Source: Cellulomonas chengniuliangii
Lineage (GTDB): Bacteria > Actinomycetota > Actinomycetes > Actinomycetales > Cellulomonadaceae
Length of the DNA stretch: 64,000 nucleotides
Direction of reading: 5' to 3'
Assembly: GCF_024508335.1 (NCBI RefSeq)
Contig: NZ_CP101988.1
Coordinates: 744,001 to 808,000, forward strand
Positions 23,503 through 34,372 of the stretch are shown here, piece by piece. The notes beneath the pieces were generated by a model that was given only the letters and a program-made list of their open reading frames with translations, made no database searches and was not told where the DNA came from. A program made the position numbers and the translations under genes. How positions within the stretch are numbered: the stretch's first letter is position 1; each line of letters opens with the position of its first letter.

Positions 23503-24191
23503 GCGACGCCCTGCCCGCCGCCCAGACCGTGCGCGTGGTGGTGGCCGACGACCAGCCGCTGGTCCGCGCCGGCCTGTCCATGATGCTCGGGACCGAGCCC
23601 GGGATCGAGGTGGTGGGGCAGGCCGCCGACGGCGCGACCGCGGTGGCGCTGGCCCTCGCGCTGCGGCCCGACGTGGTCTGCATGGACATCCGCATGCCCG
23701 GCAAGGACGGCATCACCGCGACGCGCGAGCTGTGCGGCCCCGGCGTGGCAGACCCGATCCCCGTGCTCGTCCTGACGACCTTCGACGTCGACGAGTACCT
23801 GTTCGGCGCGCTTGAGGCGGGCGCATCGGGCTTCCTGCTCAAGGACGCCGAGCCCGCGACGCTCGTCGAGGCGGTCCGATCGGTGGCCGCCGGCCACGGC
23901 ATGCTCGCGAACGAGCTGACCCGGCGGGTGCTCCGCGAGGTCGTGACCCGGCGCCGCACGCAGCCCGTGACGGCCGCCCGCGCGAGCGAGCTGCTGACCC
24001 CGCGCGAGCTCGACATCCTGCTGCTGCTGGCCCAGGGCATGTCCAACGAGGAGATCGCGCGCGAGCTGTTCCTCGAGGTGTCGACGGTCAAGTCGCACCT
24101 GGCCCGGTCCATGCCCAAGCTCGGCGTCAGGTCGCGGCTCCAGGCGGTGGTGTGGGCGTACCAGAACGGCATCGTCGACATCGGCAGCTGA
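23499..24191 (+). CDS. NarL/LuxR-family response regulator
   Basis: 230 residues. The receiver domain has the acidic pair VVVADDQP, phospho-acceptor Asp63 in VCMDIRMPGKDG, and the conserved lysine in FLLKDAEP. A LuxR-type DNA-binding domain follows from about 163: LTPRELDILLLLAQGMSNEEIARELFLEVSTVKSHLARSMPKLGV. It is coupled to the kinase by ATGA. The likely target includes its own operon; a second target could be the WXG100-like operon 62 bases downstream, but no shared site was found by eye. Confidence 0.93.
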   Translation: MSDALPAAQTVRVVVADDQPLVRAGLSMMLGTEPGIEVVGQAADGATAVALALALRPDVVCMDIRMPGKDGITATRELCGPGVADPIPVLVLTTFDVDEYLFGALEAGASGFLLKDAEPATLVEAVRSVAAGHGMLANELTRRVLREVVTRRRTQPVTAARASELLTPRELDILLLLAQGMSNEEIARELFLEVSTVKSHLARSMPKLGVRSRLQAVVWAYQNGIVDIGS

Positions 24192-24253
24192 TCGGCGTCG
24201 TCCGCCCCCGGAGCGCCGCGGCCCTCCGCTACGCTCCGGCGGGGAGGTGGGCC

Positions 24254-24550
24254 ATGACCGGTTTGACCGTCGACGAGAACGAGCAGCGGGCACTGTCCGC
24301 CGCGTTCGTGACGTGGGCACGCGCCGTCCGCGAGACGGCGGCGCCCGACGCGATGGCCGGCATGAGCGCGGCGATCCCCGGCTCCCACCTCGCATGGGTC
24401 GCCGGGCAGATCGGCGCCGTGCTGCAGAACCAGATCAGCTCCGCCGAGGGGCGGCTGGCCCGCCTGGCAGACGCCGCGCAGTCGACCAACGCGCACTACA
24501 CGGCCTCGGACGAGATCCCCGCCCGGCTCTTCGACCGGCTCGGCCGGTGA
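24254..24550 (+). CDS. Small helical WXG100-like protein
   Basis: 98 residues from an ATG with GGGGAGG 6 bases upstream. Predicted as two long amphipathic helices: VDENEQRALSAAFVTWARAVRETAAP and HLAWVAGQIGAVLQNQISSAEGRLARLADAAQSTNAHY. Length, helical hairpin shape and genetic link to a larger WXG-type protein suggest an ESX/type VII substrate or chaperone partner, but there is no exact W-x-G motif. Its stop overlaps the next start as GTGA. Confidence 0.6.
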   Translation: MTGLTVDENEQRALSAAFVTWARAVRETAAPDAMAGMSAAIPGSHLAWVAGQIGAVLQNQISSAEGRLARLADAAQSTNAHYTASDEIPARLFDRLGR

Positions 24551-25785
24551 GGCCGTCGCTGCCCACCCTGCGGACCTGGTCGGCCGACCGGATGGGGCGG
24601 GAGGCCGACGCGCTGCGGAGCTCAGCCGAGCACCTGGAGCGCATCGCCCGGGACGTCATGACATCGGTCGACACGCTCGCCCCCGGGTGGACGGGCGCCG
24701 CCGCCGACGCGGCGCGCGAGTCCGCCGCGGCAGAGCGCACCACGATCCTGCGCACGGCAGACCGGTGGGCCGGCGCCGCGCAGGCCCTCACCTCCTCGGC
24801 GAGCCAGATCGGCGACCTGCGGGCGCGCGTGCTCCGGCTCGTCGACGCCGCCACGGGAGAATGGCTGCGCGTCGACCCCGCAGGCAGGGTCGCCGCCGGC
24901 GGCCCGGGCGCCGACCTGCTGGGCTGGGTGCGGCGGCTCGCCATGGCGCAGCTGTACGGCCATCAGATCGGGGCCATGCTCACGGCCGTCGACCAGGCGG
25001 ACCGCGACGCGGCGGCGGCGCTGGCGGCCGCGGGCGGCGACGACGTCGACGCCGCGACGCTCCTCGCGGCGGCGCCCGTGGGGCTCGACGGGCACGACCT
25101 GACACAGGCGGGCCCCGACGGGTTCCGCGTCGGGGCGCCGGACCGGCCGGAGATCACCTGGGACGAGGACTTCGTGTGGGACTCCGAGTCGCCGACAGCG
25201 GGCGACTGGGCCGCGGCGGCGGCGTGGAAGTCCAAGATGGCGGGAGCCCGGGTGCTTCGCCGCGACCTCACCGATGCCCTGGACGTGTACGCCCACTACT
25301 GGGGCAACTCCGGCGACGCCTTCCAGATCGACTACGACCGGGCGTACAGCCAGGACACCGGCGTCCAGGCGAACGTCGACCAGGAGATCGCCCGGGCGGC
25401 GGCGGGCGCCGACCGGATCGCGTCGGCAGGGGCGTCGTCGTTCGCGATGACGGGCGGGGCCACGCCGACGACCTCGTATCCCGTCACGGAGAACTGGCAG
25501 AAGACGATCGGCGGCTACCAGCAGTGGAGCAGCGCCGATGTCGCCGTCAGCGGAGGCGTCGTCACCATGACCGTCACCGTGCACGCCGAGGACTACTACA
25601 ACTTCAACCGGGGACAGGCCGACATCGCGAGCAACGCCCCGGATGACGAGAACGGTCGTTTCACCGAGGTCGGGTGGGCCAAGCCGTTCCCGACGACGGG
25701 GACGCTGACGCGCACCGTCACCTGGCCGATCGGGAACCCCGCGTCGGCCACCACGTCCGCAGCAGAGGAAGAGGACGCACGATGA
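24547..25785 (+). CDS. WXG100-like N-terminal domain protein with unknown C-terminal domain
   Basis: 412 residues from GTG at 24547. The first 100 residues carry the classic WXG100 helical hairpin with LAPGWTGAAADAARESAAAERTTI around the W-x-G, as in type VII secretion substrates. The middle is alanine-rich and helical. Residues about 255-395 form a distinct domain (YAHYWGNSGDAFQIDYDRAYSQ, then HAEDYYNFNRGQADIASNAPDDENGR) that I have no name for; the arrangement is like a toxin or adhesin tip on a secretion leader. Overlaps the lipoprotein start by ATGA. A polymorphic toxin with the lipoprotein as partner is possible, not shown. Confidence 0.65.
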   Translation: MRPSLPTLRTWSADRMGREADALRSSAEHLERIARDVMTSVDTLAPGWTGAAADAARESAAAERTTILRTADRWAGAAQALTSSASQIGDLRARVLRLVDAATGEWLRVDPAGRVAAGGPGADLLGWVRRLAMAQLYGHQIGAMLTAVDQADRDAAAALAAAGGDDVDAATLLAAAPVGLDGHDLTQAGPDGFRVGAPDRPEITWDEDFVWDSESPTAGDWAAAAAWKSKMAGARVLRRDLTDALDVYAHYWGNSGDAFQIDYDRAYSQDTGVQANVDQEIARAAAGADRIASAGASSFAMTGGATPTTSYPVTENWQKTIGGYQQWSSADVAVSGGVVTMTVTVHAEDYYNFNRGQADIASNAPDDENGRFTEVGWAKPFPTTGTLTRTVTWPIGNPASATTSAAEEEDAR

Positions 25786-26291
25786 AGCCGCGGCACTCCC
25801 GGGCGCCCCGCGCCGTCGCCCTGCTGACGGTCCTGTGCGCCGTCCTGGCGGCGTGCGCCCCGAACCCCGCTGATCCTTCGAGCACGAGGAGCACCATGCC
25901 CAGCGAGTCGCCGACCAAGTCCGGCACGGGCGAGCTCCGGCACGACCTGGAGCCGTTGGTGAGCCGCATCCCGGCGCTGTCGGCGGTCGAGGAGGCGACG
26001 TGGCTGAGCGGGACACTGGGCGACCCCGGCGTGCCGGGACCGTCGCTCTACTGGATCGACGCCGTGGTCGTCCTGTCCCCCGGGGCGGCTGACGGGATGC
26101 GGGCCTCGCTCGACCTCGAGCCCGCCGCGGAGGCGCCCGACGCCGCCGACGGGCTCGATGGCGCGCTCCCCGACGGAGACCTGCTGCAGGGCCCCGCGCT
26201 CGACGAGGCGTTCTCCGCCGGAGAGTGGCGCACCACTGCCTACCTCGAGGCACAGGGGAACCGGCTGGTGCTGCTGGTCGTCGGCGAGTAG
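25782..26291 (+). CDS. Lipoprotein, unknown function
   Basis: 169 residues. A short basic N terminus, hydrophobic stretch AVALLTVLCAVLAAC and lipobox LAAC mark a lipoprotein held on the outer face of the membrane. A Pro/Ser/Thr-rich linker precedes an acidic domain of about 120 residues ending in LEAQGNRLVLLVVGE. It is translated with the WXG-like protein upstream, so it could be a cell-surface immunity or docking partner for that product. Confidence 0.7.
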   Translation: MKPRHSRAPRAVALLTVLCAVLAACAPNPADPSSTRSTMPSESPTKSGTGELRHDLEPLVSRIPALSAVEEATWLSGTLGDPGVPGPSLYWIDAVVVLSPGAADGMRASLDLEPAAEAPDAADGLDGALPDGDLLQGPALDEAFSAGEWRTTAYLEAQGNRLVLLVVGE

Positions 26292-26345
26292 CCGCGCCGC
26301 CCGGGAGCGGGACCCGATCCCCGTCCCTGGCCGTGGACGTGCCGA

Positions 26346-26379
26346 GACGCCCGACCGCTGTGATCCGCGGTCGGGCGTC
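26346..26379. terminator. Bidirectional hairpin terminator
   Basis: A perfect 13-bp stem, GACGCCCGACCGC at 26346-26358 and GCGGTCGGGCGTC at 26367-26379, with an 8-base loop. It lies between the lipoprotein stop and the convergent xylanase stop (26395), where a two-way terminator is expected. Confidence 0.8.
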
Positions 26380-26394
26380 CCCGTGCTCAGCGGC

Positions 26395-28878
<2,484 letters not shown>

Positions 28879-29048
28879 TCACCGACAGGTGGGCGGGGCC
28901 GACCGAGCCGTGCCGTCCGCGCGGGCGGACCGCAGCGGGCGCCGGCGCGGCACGCTCATGCCCGCCGGTGGGACCGTCGCGTGCGGGCGTCGTCGTCGAC
29001 CGCCCGCACGGCTGCGGTGGTGCGTGGAGGAGACGATCTCGATAGCCG

Positions 29049-29062
29049 TGTGAGCGCTCACA
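29049..29062. promoter_or_regulatory. CelR/LacI-type operator upstream of the xylanase
   Basis: TGTGAGCGCTCACA, a perfect 14-bp palindrome with the central CpG expected for LacI-family sites. It resembles the CelR site of Thermobifida (TGGGAGCGCTCCCA, from memory). It lies between the xylanase and the LacI-family gene at 29131, a natural substrate for that regulator. A second, 10-bp palindrome GAAACGTTTC is at 29094-29103. Confidence 0.75.
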
Positions 29063-29130
29063 TTGGCGCCGCGCTCGGCGCGCTTCCAGCCGTGAAACGT
29101 TTCCTCCCCGCGGCGCCGGTGAAGCCACGG

Positions 29131-30150
29131 TCAGGCGCTCGAGCCGCGCACCACCAAGCCCACCGGCGCCGTCAACCGCACCGGCTCCCCGTCGTCACCG
29201 GAGATCCTGCGCTCGATCACGGACACCGCGTGCCGCACGATCCAGTCGCGGCTCACGTTCACCGAGGACAGCGCCGGGGTCGCGAACTCGCTCATCCGCA
29301 GGTCGTCGAAGCCCACCACGGCGACGTCCTGCGGCACGCGCAGCCCCGCGTCGTGCAGGGCCGCGAGGACGCCGTGGGCGATCTCGTCGGTGATCGCGAA
29401 GACGGCGTCGAACACGAGCCCGTCCGCCAGCGCCCCCGCCACGGCGCGACGGGCGTCGGCCGCCGCGTACCGGGCCCCGCCCAGCAGCAGCCGCTCGTCC
29501 GGGACGACCCCCGTCTCCTCGTGCGCGGAGTACCACCCCTGCGTGCGCAGCCCTGCCATCGAGTCCGGCTCGGGGGCGCCGTCACCGCGGCCCACCGCCA
29601 CCCCGCCCGCGACGGCGACCCGCCGGGCCCCGCGGTCCAGCAGATGCCGCACCGCCAGGCGCGCCCCCTCCGAGTTCGCGATGCACACGTGGTCGAAGCG
29701 GGGCGGCACGGGCTGCTCGCCGAGCAGCAGCAGCGGCTGGGCGCTGCGCAGCGCGTCGACCTCCTCGTACGCCAGGCCCACTGCGCTGAGAATGACTCCG
29801 TCATACAGCCCGAGCCGGGCCTGCGACAACGCCGACAGCTCGCCCTCCCGGCTGGCGCCCGACTGTGTGACGACCAGGTGCCGGCCGTGACGGGCGAACT
29901 CCGTCGCGAAGCCCGCCGCCAACTCGGCGAAGTACGCGTGGTCGAAGCTCGGCACGATGAGGGCGACGGTGTCGACCCGGCCGGCGCGCAGCCGGCGGGC
30001 GGTCAGGTTCACCTCGTAGCCCAGCTCGTCGACCGCCGTCAGCACGCGCGAACGCGTCTCGTCGCCCACCCGAGGCCGGTCGTTGAGCACGTTCGACACC
30101 GTCATGGTGGAGACGCCCGCGAGCCGCGCGACGTCGCTCATGGTCGCCAT
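29131..30150 (-). CDS. LacI-family transcriptional regulator, likely xylan/cellulose repressor
   Basis: 339 residues. The N terminus is a textbook LacI helix-turn-helix: MATMSDVARLAGVSTMTVSNVLNDRP, with hinge LGYEVNLTARRLRAGR. The periplasmic-binding-protein-like effector domain follows (VALIVPSFDHAYFAELAAGF, VVGFDDLRMSEFATPALSSV). It is directly upstream of the xylanase on the same strand, with a CelR-like palindrome between them. By analogy to CelR, binding of a xylo- or cello-oligosaccharide would release it. The start could also be a GTG at 30180. Confidence 0.92.
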   Translation of the reverse strand: MATMSDVARLAGVSTMTVSNVLNDRPRVGDETRSRVLTAVDELGYEVNLTARRLRAGRVDTVALIVPSFDHAYFAELAAGFATEFARHGRHLVVTQSGASREGELSALSQARLGLYDGVILSAVGLAYEEVDALRSAQPLLLLGEQPVPPRFDHVCIANSEGARLAVRHLLDRGARRVAVAGGVAVGRGDGAPEPDSMAGLRTQGWYSAHEETGVVPDERLLLGGARYAAADARRAVAGALADGLVFDAVFAITDEIAHGVLAALHDAGLRVPQDVAVVGFDDLRMSEFATPALSSVNVSRDWIVRHAVSVIERRISGDDGEPVRLTAPVGLVVRGSSA

Positions 30151-30330
30151 GCGCCTGCGCTTGCCCACCGGCGGTTCCACCGCGCGCCTCCCAGGCTCCG
30201 GGCGCGGTCGGCGCGCCTCTTCGGTGGGCCACTGTTCCAGCCGCGCGGCCTTCCCACCAGGGTCATCTCGGCGCGCGTCGTTGCGGCGCCGCACCTGTGC
30301 AGATAGACAAGCGCGCGACGAAGGAGCCCC

Positions 30331-31998
30331 ATGAGCCAGGTCCAGCACGAGCCCATCACGCTGCCCGATGGGACCACCCTGCGCGCCACGGTCCACCGGC
30401 CGGAGACCACGCGACCCGCGCCGGTCGTGCTGGCCCTCACCCCGTACCCCGTGGACGCGGCCCGGCAGGAGATGGGGGAGTCCGAGCTGGTGGCCCGCGG
30501 CCTCGCGGTGGTCGTCGTGGCCCTGCGCGGCACCGGCGCCTCGGAGGGCGTGTTCGTGCCGTGGGCGCGGCATGCCGAGGACGCGCACGCGGTGGTCGAC
30601 TGGTGCGCGCGCCAGCCGTGGGCCAGCGGGGCGGTGGTCGGCTGGGGGCGCTCCTACCTGGCGCAGGCCCAGCTGTACCTGGCGTCCACCGGCCACCCCG
30701 CGCTGCGTGCGATGCACCTGGGCGTGTGCCCCGGCGACCCGGTCGAGATCATCTACCGGGGTGGGGCCGTCGTGCTGGGCTCCGCGCTCGGCTGGGCCAC
30801 GGCGATGACGCGCGGGGAGTTGATGCGCGCCGCCGCACGCGGCGAGGACGTCACGGCCGAGCTCGAGGAGTGGGAGGCGCTCGCGGCCGACCCCGACGCC
30901 GCCGCCCGGACGGCGCCGCTCGCCGGCCTGCCGTTGCTCGCCCGGCGGTTCCCGGCGTGGCAGGAGTGGATGACCCACCCGGCCAGCGACCCGTGGTGGG
31001 GGCAGTGGGCGCTGCCACCCCGGCCCGCCGTGCCGACGCTGTTCGTCGCGGGGTGGCACGACATCTTCCGGGACCTCACGCTGCGGCAGTTCGCCGAGGC
31101 GCAGCACCCGGGGTCACGGCTCGTCGTGGGTCCCTGGGGCCATGGCGCCCCCGCGCAGGCGATGGGGGAGGTCGACTACGGGCGCGCTGCCGCCCGTGGC
31201 GCCGAGGAGCTGGGCGCGGAGGCCGTCGAGTTCCTGGTGGAGCACGCCACCGCGCCCCCCGCCGACGCCACGCCCGCCCTCGGCGCGGTGACCGGTCCGC
31301 GGGTCCGCGTGTTCGTCATGGGCGAGAACACGTGGCGCGACCTTGCTGAGTGGCCCCCCGCAGACACGGTCCCGACGCCATGGCACCTGGCCCCCGGTGG
31401 GACGCTGCAGCCCGATCCCGTCCACGGCGAGGCGGAGCCCTCCACGTTCGTCCACGACCCGGCCGACCCGGTGCCGACGATCGGCGGCCCCAACCTGTTC
31501 CCCCGCGGCGACGCTGCGCGGGCCACCGGGCCCTGGGACCAGCGCCCCCTCGATGGCCGGGCCGACGTGCTGCGTTTCGTGTCCGCGCCCCTCGCCGCCG
31601 ACCTCACCGTCATCGGGGACGTTGTCGCGCACCTGTGCGCGGCCACCGACGCGCTGGACGCCGACTGGGCGGCCAAGCTGGTCGACGTGCACCCCGACGG
31701 CACGGCGCTCCCCGTGCTGGACGGCATCTCCCGGGCCCGCGAGGTGCTCGGAGAGCTGGTCCCACCCGGCGAGGTGCGGGAGGTCGCCGTGGACCTCGGC
31801 GCCACCGCGCACACGTTCCTCGCCGGCCACCGGCTCCGGGTGGACGTCTCGAGCTCCAACTTCCCCCGCTTCGACCCGAATCCGGGGACGGGCGAGGGAA
31901 CCGGCGTCACCGCCCGATCGGCGTTCCGGGTGGCACATCAGCAGGTGCGCCACGACGGCCGCCACGCATCGCGGATCGTCCTGCCTGTCGCGCCCTGA
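30331..31998 (+). CDS. CocE/NonD-family hydrolase (X-Pro dipeptidyl-peptidase-like)
   Basis: 555 residues from an ATG with AAGGAG 6 bases upstream. The alpha/beta hydrolase triad of this family is present: nucleophile Ser in VGWGRSYLAQAQ (GxSYxG type), Asp in FVAGWHDIFRDL and His in GPWGHGAP. A cap domain separates strands, and the C-terminal jelly roll is seen from VLRFVSAPLAADLTVIG to RVDVSSSNFPRFDPNPGTG. No signal peptide, so cytoplasmic. Members hydrolyse esters or acyl bonds (cocaine esterase, glutaryl acylase, X-prolyl peptidase). It sits divergent to the LacI gene, which could also control it. Confidence 0.88.
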   Translation: MSQVQHEPITLPDGTTLRATVHRPETTRPAPVVLALTPYPVDAARQEMGESELVARGLAVVVVALRGTGASEGVFVPWARHAEDAHAVVDWCARQPWASGAVVGWGRSYLAQAQLYLASTGHPALRAMHLGVCPGDPVEIIYRGGAVVLGSALGWATAMTRGELMRAAARGEDVTAELEEWEALAADPDAAARTAPLAGLPLLARRFPAWQEWMTHPASDPWWGQWALPPRPAVPTLFVAGWHDIFRDLTLRQFAEAQHPGSRLVVGPWGHGAPAQAMGEVDYGRAAARGAEELGAEAVEFLVEHATAPPADATPALGAVTGPRVRVFVMGENTWRDLAEWPPADTVPTPWHLAPGGTLQPDPVHGEAEPSTFVHDPADPVPTIGGPNLFPRGDAARATGPWDQRPLDGRADVLRFVSAPLAADLTVIGDVVAHLCAATDALDADWAAKLVDVHPDGTALPVLDGISRAREVLGELVPPGEVREVAVDLGATAHTFLAGHRLRVDVSSSNFPRFDPNPGTGEGTGVTARSAFRVAHQQVRHDGRHASRIVLPVAP

Positions 31999-32053
31999 TC
32001 GCGCGTCGCCCCCGATCCCGGCGAATGTCGGATCCCGGGTGCAGGATCTCTGC

Positions 32054-32962
32054 ATGGACGTCATGGGCTGGCTGCTCGACTCCGACCCGGCTCTCCGTTG
32101 GCAGGTGCTGCGCGACCTGACGGACGCGCCAGCGGAGGAGGTCGCGGCCGAGCGGTCGCGCGTCGCGCGTGAGGGGTGGGGTGCGCAGCTGCTCGCCGCC
32201 CAAGAGCCGGACGGGCGGTGGGGAGGTGGCACGTTCTTCCCCGAGTGGACCTCGACCGAGTCGTCGCTGCGCCTGCTGTACCGGTTCGGCCTGGACCCCG
32301 CCTCCGACGAGGCGCGGCGGGCCATCGCGCCGGTCCACGAGGCTGCCCGCTGGGAGTACGACCCGGGCATGCGCTTCTTCGACGGCGAGGTGGAGCCCTG
32401 CATCAACGGCCGCGCCGTGGCCATCGGCTCGTACTTCGGCCAGGACGTCCGTGGCATCGTCGACCGGCTGTTGGGCGAGCAGATGGCCGACGGCGGGTGG
32501 AACTGCGAGCAGGAGAGGGGCTCGACGCGCGGCTCGTTCGACACGACACTCAACGTGCTCGAAGGGCTGCTCGAGTTCGAGCGCTCGACCGGGCCGGACC
32601 CCGACGTCGCTGCCGCCCGGCTGCGCGGCGAGGAGTACCTGCTCGACAGACGGCTGCTGCGCCGCCTGTCCGACGGGCAGATCCCGCAGGCCCGCTGGCT
32701 GGCGGTCGGGTTCCCCAACAGCTGGCACTACGAAGTCGGCCGGGTGCTCGACTACCTGCGGCAGACGCGCTCCGCGCCGGACGAGCGGATGACCGAGGCG
32801 ATCGACATCCTCGCGTCGAAGGGCGACCCGCAGGGCTGGTGGCCGCTCGAGCACGCCTATCACTCGGCCTTGCACGTCGACCTGGGCGAGGCCGAGGGGC
32901 AGCCGAGCCGCTGGATCACCCTGCGCGCGCTCCGCGTGATGCGCTGGGCTGACGCGTCGTGA
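32054..32962 (+). CDS. Squalene cyclase-like alpha/alpha-toroid protein, unknown function
   Basis: 302 residues. Repeated motifs of the toroid fold are visible: LAAQEPDGRWGGG, LLGEQMADGGWNCEQERGS, each matching the Q-x3-G-x-W repeat of prenyltransferase/squalene-hopene cyclases. The catalytic DxDD motif of cyclases is absent and the protein is less than half their size, so it is not a terpene cyclase. It lies 55 bases after the CocE-like hydrolase on the same strand with no clear terminator between. Function unknown. Confidence 0.7.
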   Translation: MDVMGWLLDSDPALRWQVLRDLTDAPAEEVAAERSRVAREGWGAQLLAAQEPDGRWGGGTFFPEWTSTESSLRLLYRFGLDPASDEARRAIAPVHEAARWEYDPGMRFFDGEVEPCINGRAVAIGSYFGQDVRGIVDRLLGEQMADGGWNCEQERGSTRGSFDTTLNVLEGLLEFERSTGPDPDVAAARLRGEEYLLDRRLLRRLSDGQIPQARWLAVGFPNSWHYEVGRVLDYLRQTRSAPDERMTEAIDILASKGDPQGWWPLEHAYHSALHVDLGEAEGQPSRWITLRALRVMRWADAS

Positions 32963-33023
32963 CCTCGCGCGGCAGGCGCATCACGCGCGCCCGGCCAACC
33001 GACGGCAAGCCAGCGTCACGTCC

Positions 33024-33824
33024 TCAGTCGAAGTCGAGCACGAAGTACGGGCCAGCGTCGTCGTGCTCGATGCGCCCGCTCCCCGTGAGCCCCACAAGGT
33101 CGCCGGTCCCCGACCCCGGCACCACATGCGCGAACGCGCTGGCGTTGCCGAGCTCGAGCCCGCCGTGGTGCACGGTGAACGCGCCCGTCCTGCCGTCGTC
33201 GAGCACGCCGTCGATGCGCTCGGCGGCGAGGTAGCCGCGGCGGCCCTCCTCCTCGCCCGAGGAGAGGAAGTGCGCGACGCTCGTGCCGAGGATGCCCGCG
33301 GTGTACGTCTTGTGCATCACCACGGCGTCGAGCCAGTCGCCGACGATCCCGCCGAGAGCGGCGGGGTCCCACCCGTCCACGTCGAACCGGGCGACGACCG
33401 TGTCGACGGTGGGGGCGAGCGCCGCGAGCCCGTCGAGCATCATGTGCCAGTTGGCGGCGGCGTGCTGGGCGCCGCTCTCGTCGCGGTTGCCGTCCTGGAC
33501 CACGGTGACACGGCTGCCGCCGTCCTCAGCCTCGACCTCGTAGGTGACGGTCTGGTGGTTCTCCGGCTCGTCGGGCAGCCCCGAGGACGGGCTGAAGAAG
33601 TCGGTCACGATGAGCCGGGGCCGGTCGGCCTCGAGGACGACGCCACGGTCCTCATAGGCCTGTCCTTGCCACTCGCCCTGGTAGCGGATCGGGCTGCCGA
33701 CCCGCCAGTCGGTGGTGAGCTCGGTGCCGAAGAAGTACTGCCGCACCAGCGCCGGGTCGGTGAGCGCCCGCCAGACCGCCTCCGGTGCCGCATTGATGTG
33801 GATGTCCGCGCGTGCCTCGTGCAT
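33024..33824 (-). CDS. Fusion of an SRPBCC (AHSA1-like) domain and a DUF3224 domain
   Basis: 266 residues from an ATG with GAGGGCGGGG upstream. Residues 1-135 are an AHSA1/START-type domain (DIHINAAPEAVWRALTDPALVRQYF, then YEVEAEDGGSRVTVVQDGN and HMMLDGLAAL). Residues from about 170 match DUF3224: GRRGYLAAERIDGVLDDGRTGAFTVHHGG, then GSGTGDLVGLTGSG and a YFVLDFD end. The two are usually separate proteins. SRPBCC domains bind hydrophobic ligands; the role of DUF3224 is unknown. No clear operon partner. Confidence 0.75.
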   Translation of the reverse strand: MHEARADIHINAAPEAVWRALTDPALVRQYFFGTELTTDWRVGSPIRYQGEWQGQAYEDRGVVLEADRPRLIVTDFFSPSSGLPDEPENHQTVTYEVEAEDGGSRVTVVQDGNRDESGAQHAAANWHMMLDGLAALAPTVDTVVARFDVDGWDPAALGGIVGDWLDAVVMHKTYTAGILGTSVAHFLSSGEEEGRRGYLAAERIDGVLDDGRTGAFTVHHGGLELGNASAFAHVVPGSGTGDLVGLTGSGRIEHDDAGPYFVLDFD

Positions 33825-34372
33825 GGCCCCGCCCTCGTGTCGCGCCGGTGCTGCCGTCCCTCTCATCGTCACCTCGAGCCTGTCGGCCGTCGAGCGGGAC
33901 CTCGTCGACGCGAGGCTCGGGGCCTGAGACACGAGGATGTGATGAAGGCCATGGCCCACCGTCGAGGACGCCGTGCCGGGCCCGCGCGGAGGCGCCCTCG
34001 GATGCGTGCGAAAGTGCCGCGCACATCGCCGGATTCCGCGTGACTATCCCGTTTTCACCGCCTTTATCGGCCGTCTCATCACCCAGATGCGCCTCCCTGG
34101 ACATTTGACCAGCGCCGCTCGCGCGAGGCACACTGGTACTCGACAGTGCGCATCGCCTGCCCCCTGCGCGGTGCGCACTGTTCTTCGTCCGGGCTCGGGC
34201 GGGCGGCTGAGAAGCCCCCGCCCGAGGACCCGTGACAGCTCCCCGATCTCGGGTTCGAGCGCTCCTTCTCTCCTCCCTCCCCAGTCTTCGTGGCTGTGGC
34301 GTATCTCGCTGTGCGCGCGGTCCCGGCGCGCCCGCAGGGCCATCGAGGCCGCAGGGCATTAGCGTTCGGCGG
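33825..34372. other. Long leader region with two hairpins ahead of the large helicase-like gene
   Basis: No supported gene. Two consecutive inverted repeats lie upstream of the GTG at 34373: 10-bp arms at 34143-34152 and 34172-34181 (core CAGTGCGCA/TGCGCACTG), and CTCGGGCGGG at 34194-34203 with CCCGCCCGAG at 34217-34226. They could end or attenuate transcription entering the large gene, or stop the minus gene's antisense transcript. The region must also hold the promoter of the SRPBCC fusion gene. Confidence 0.5.
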
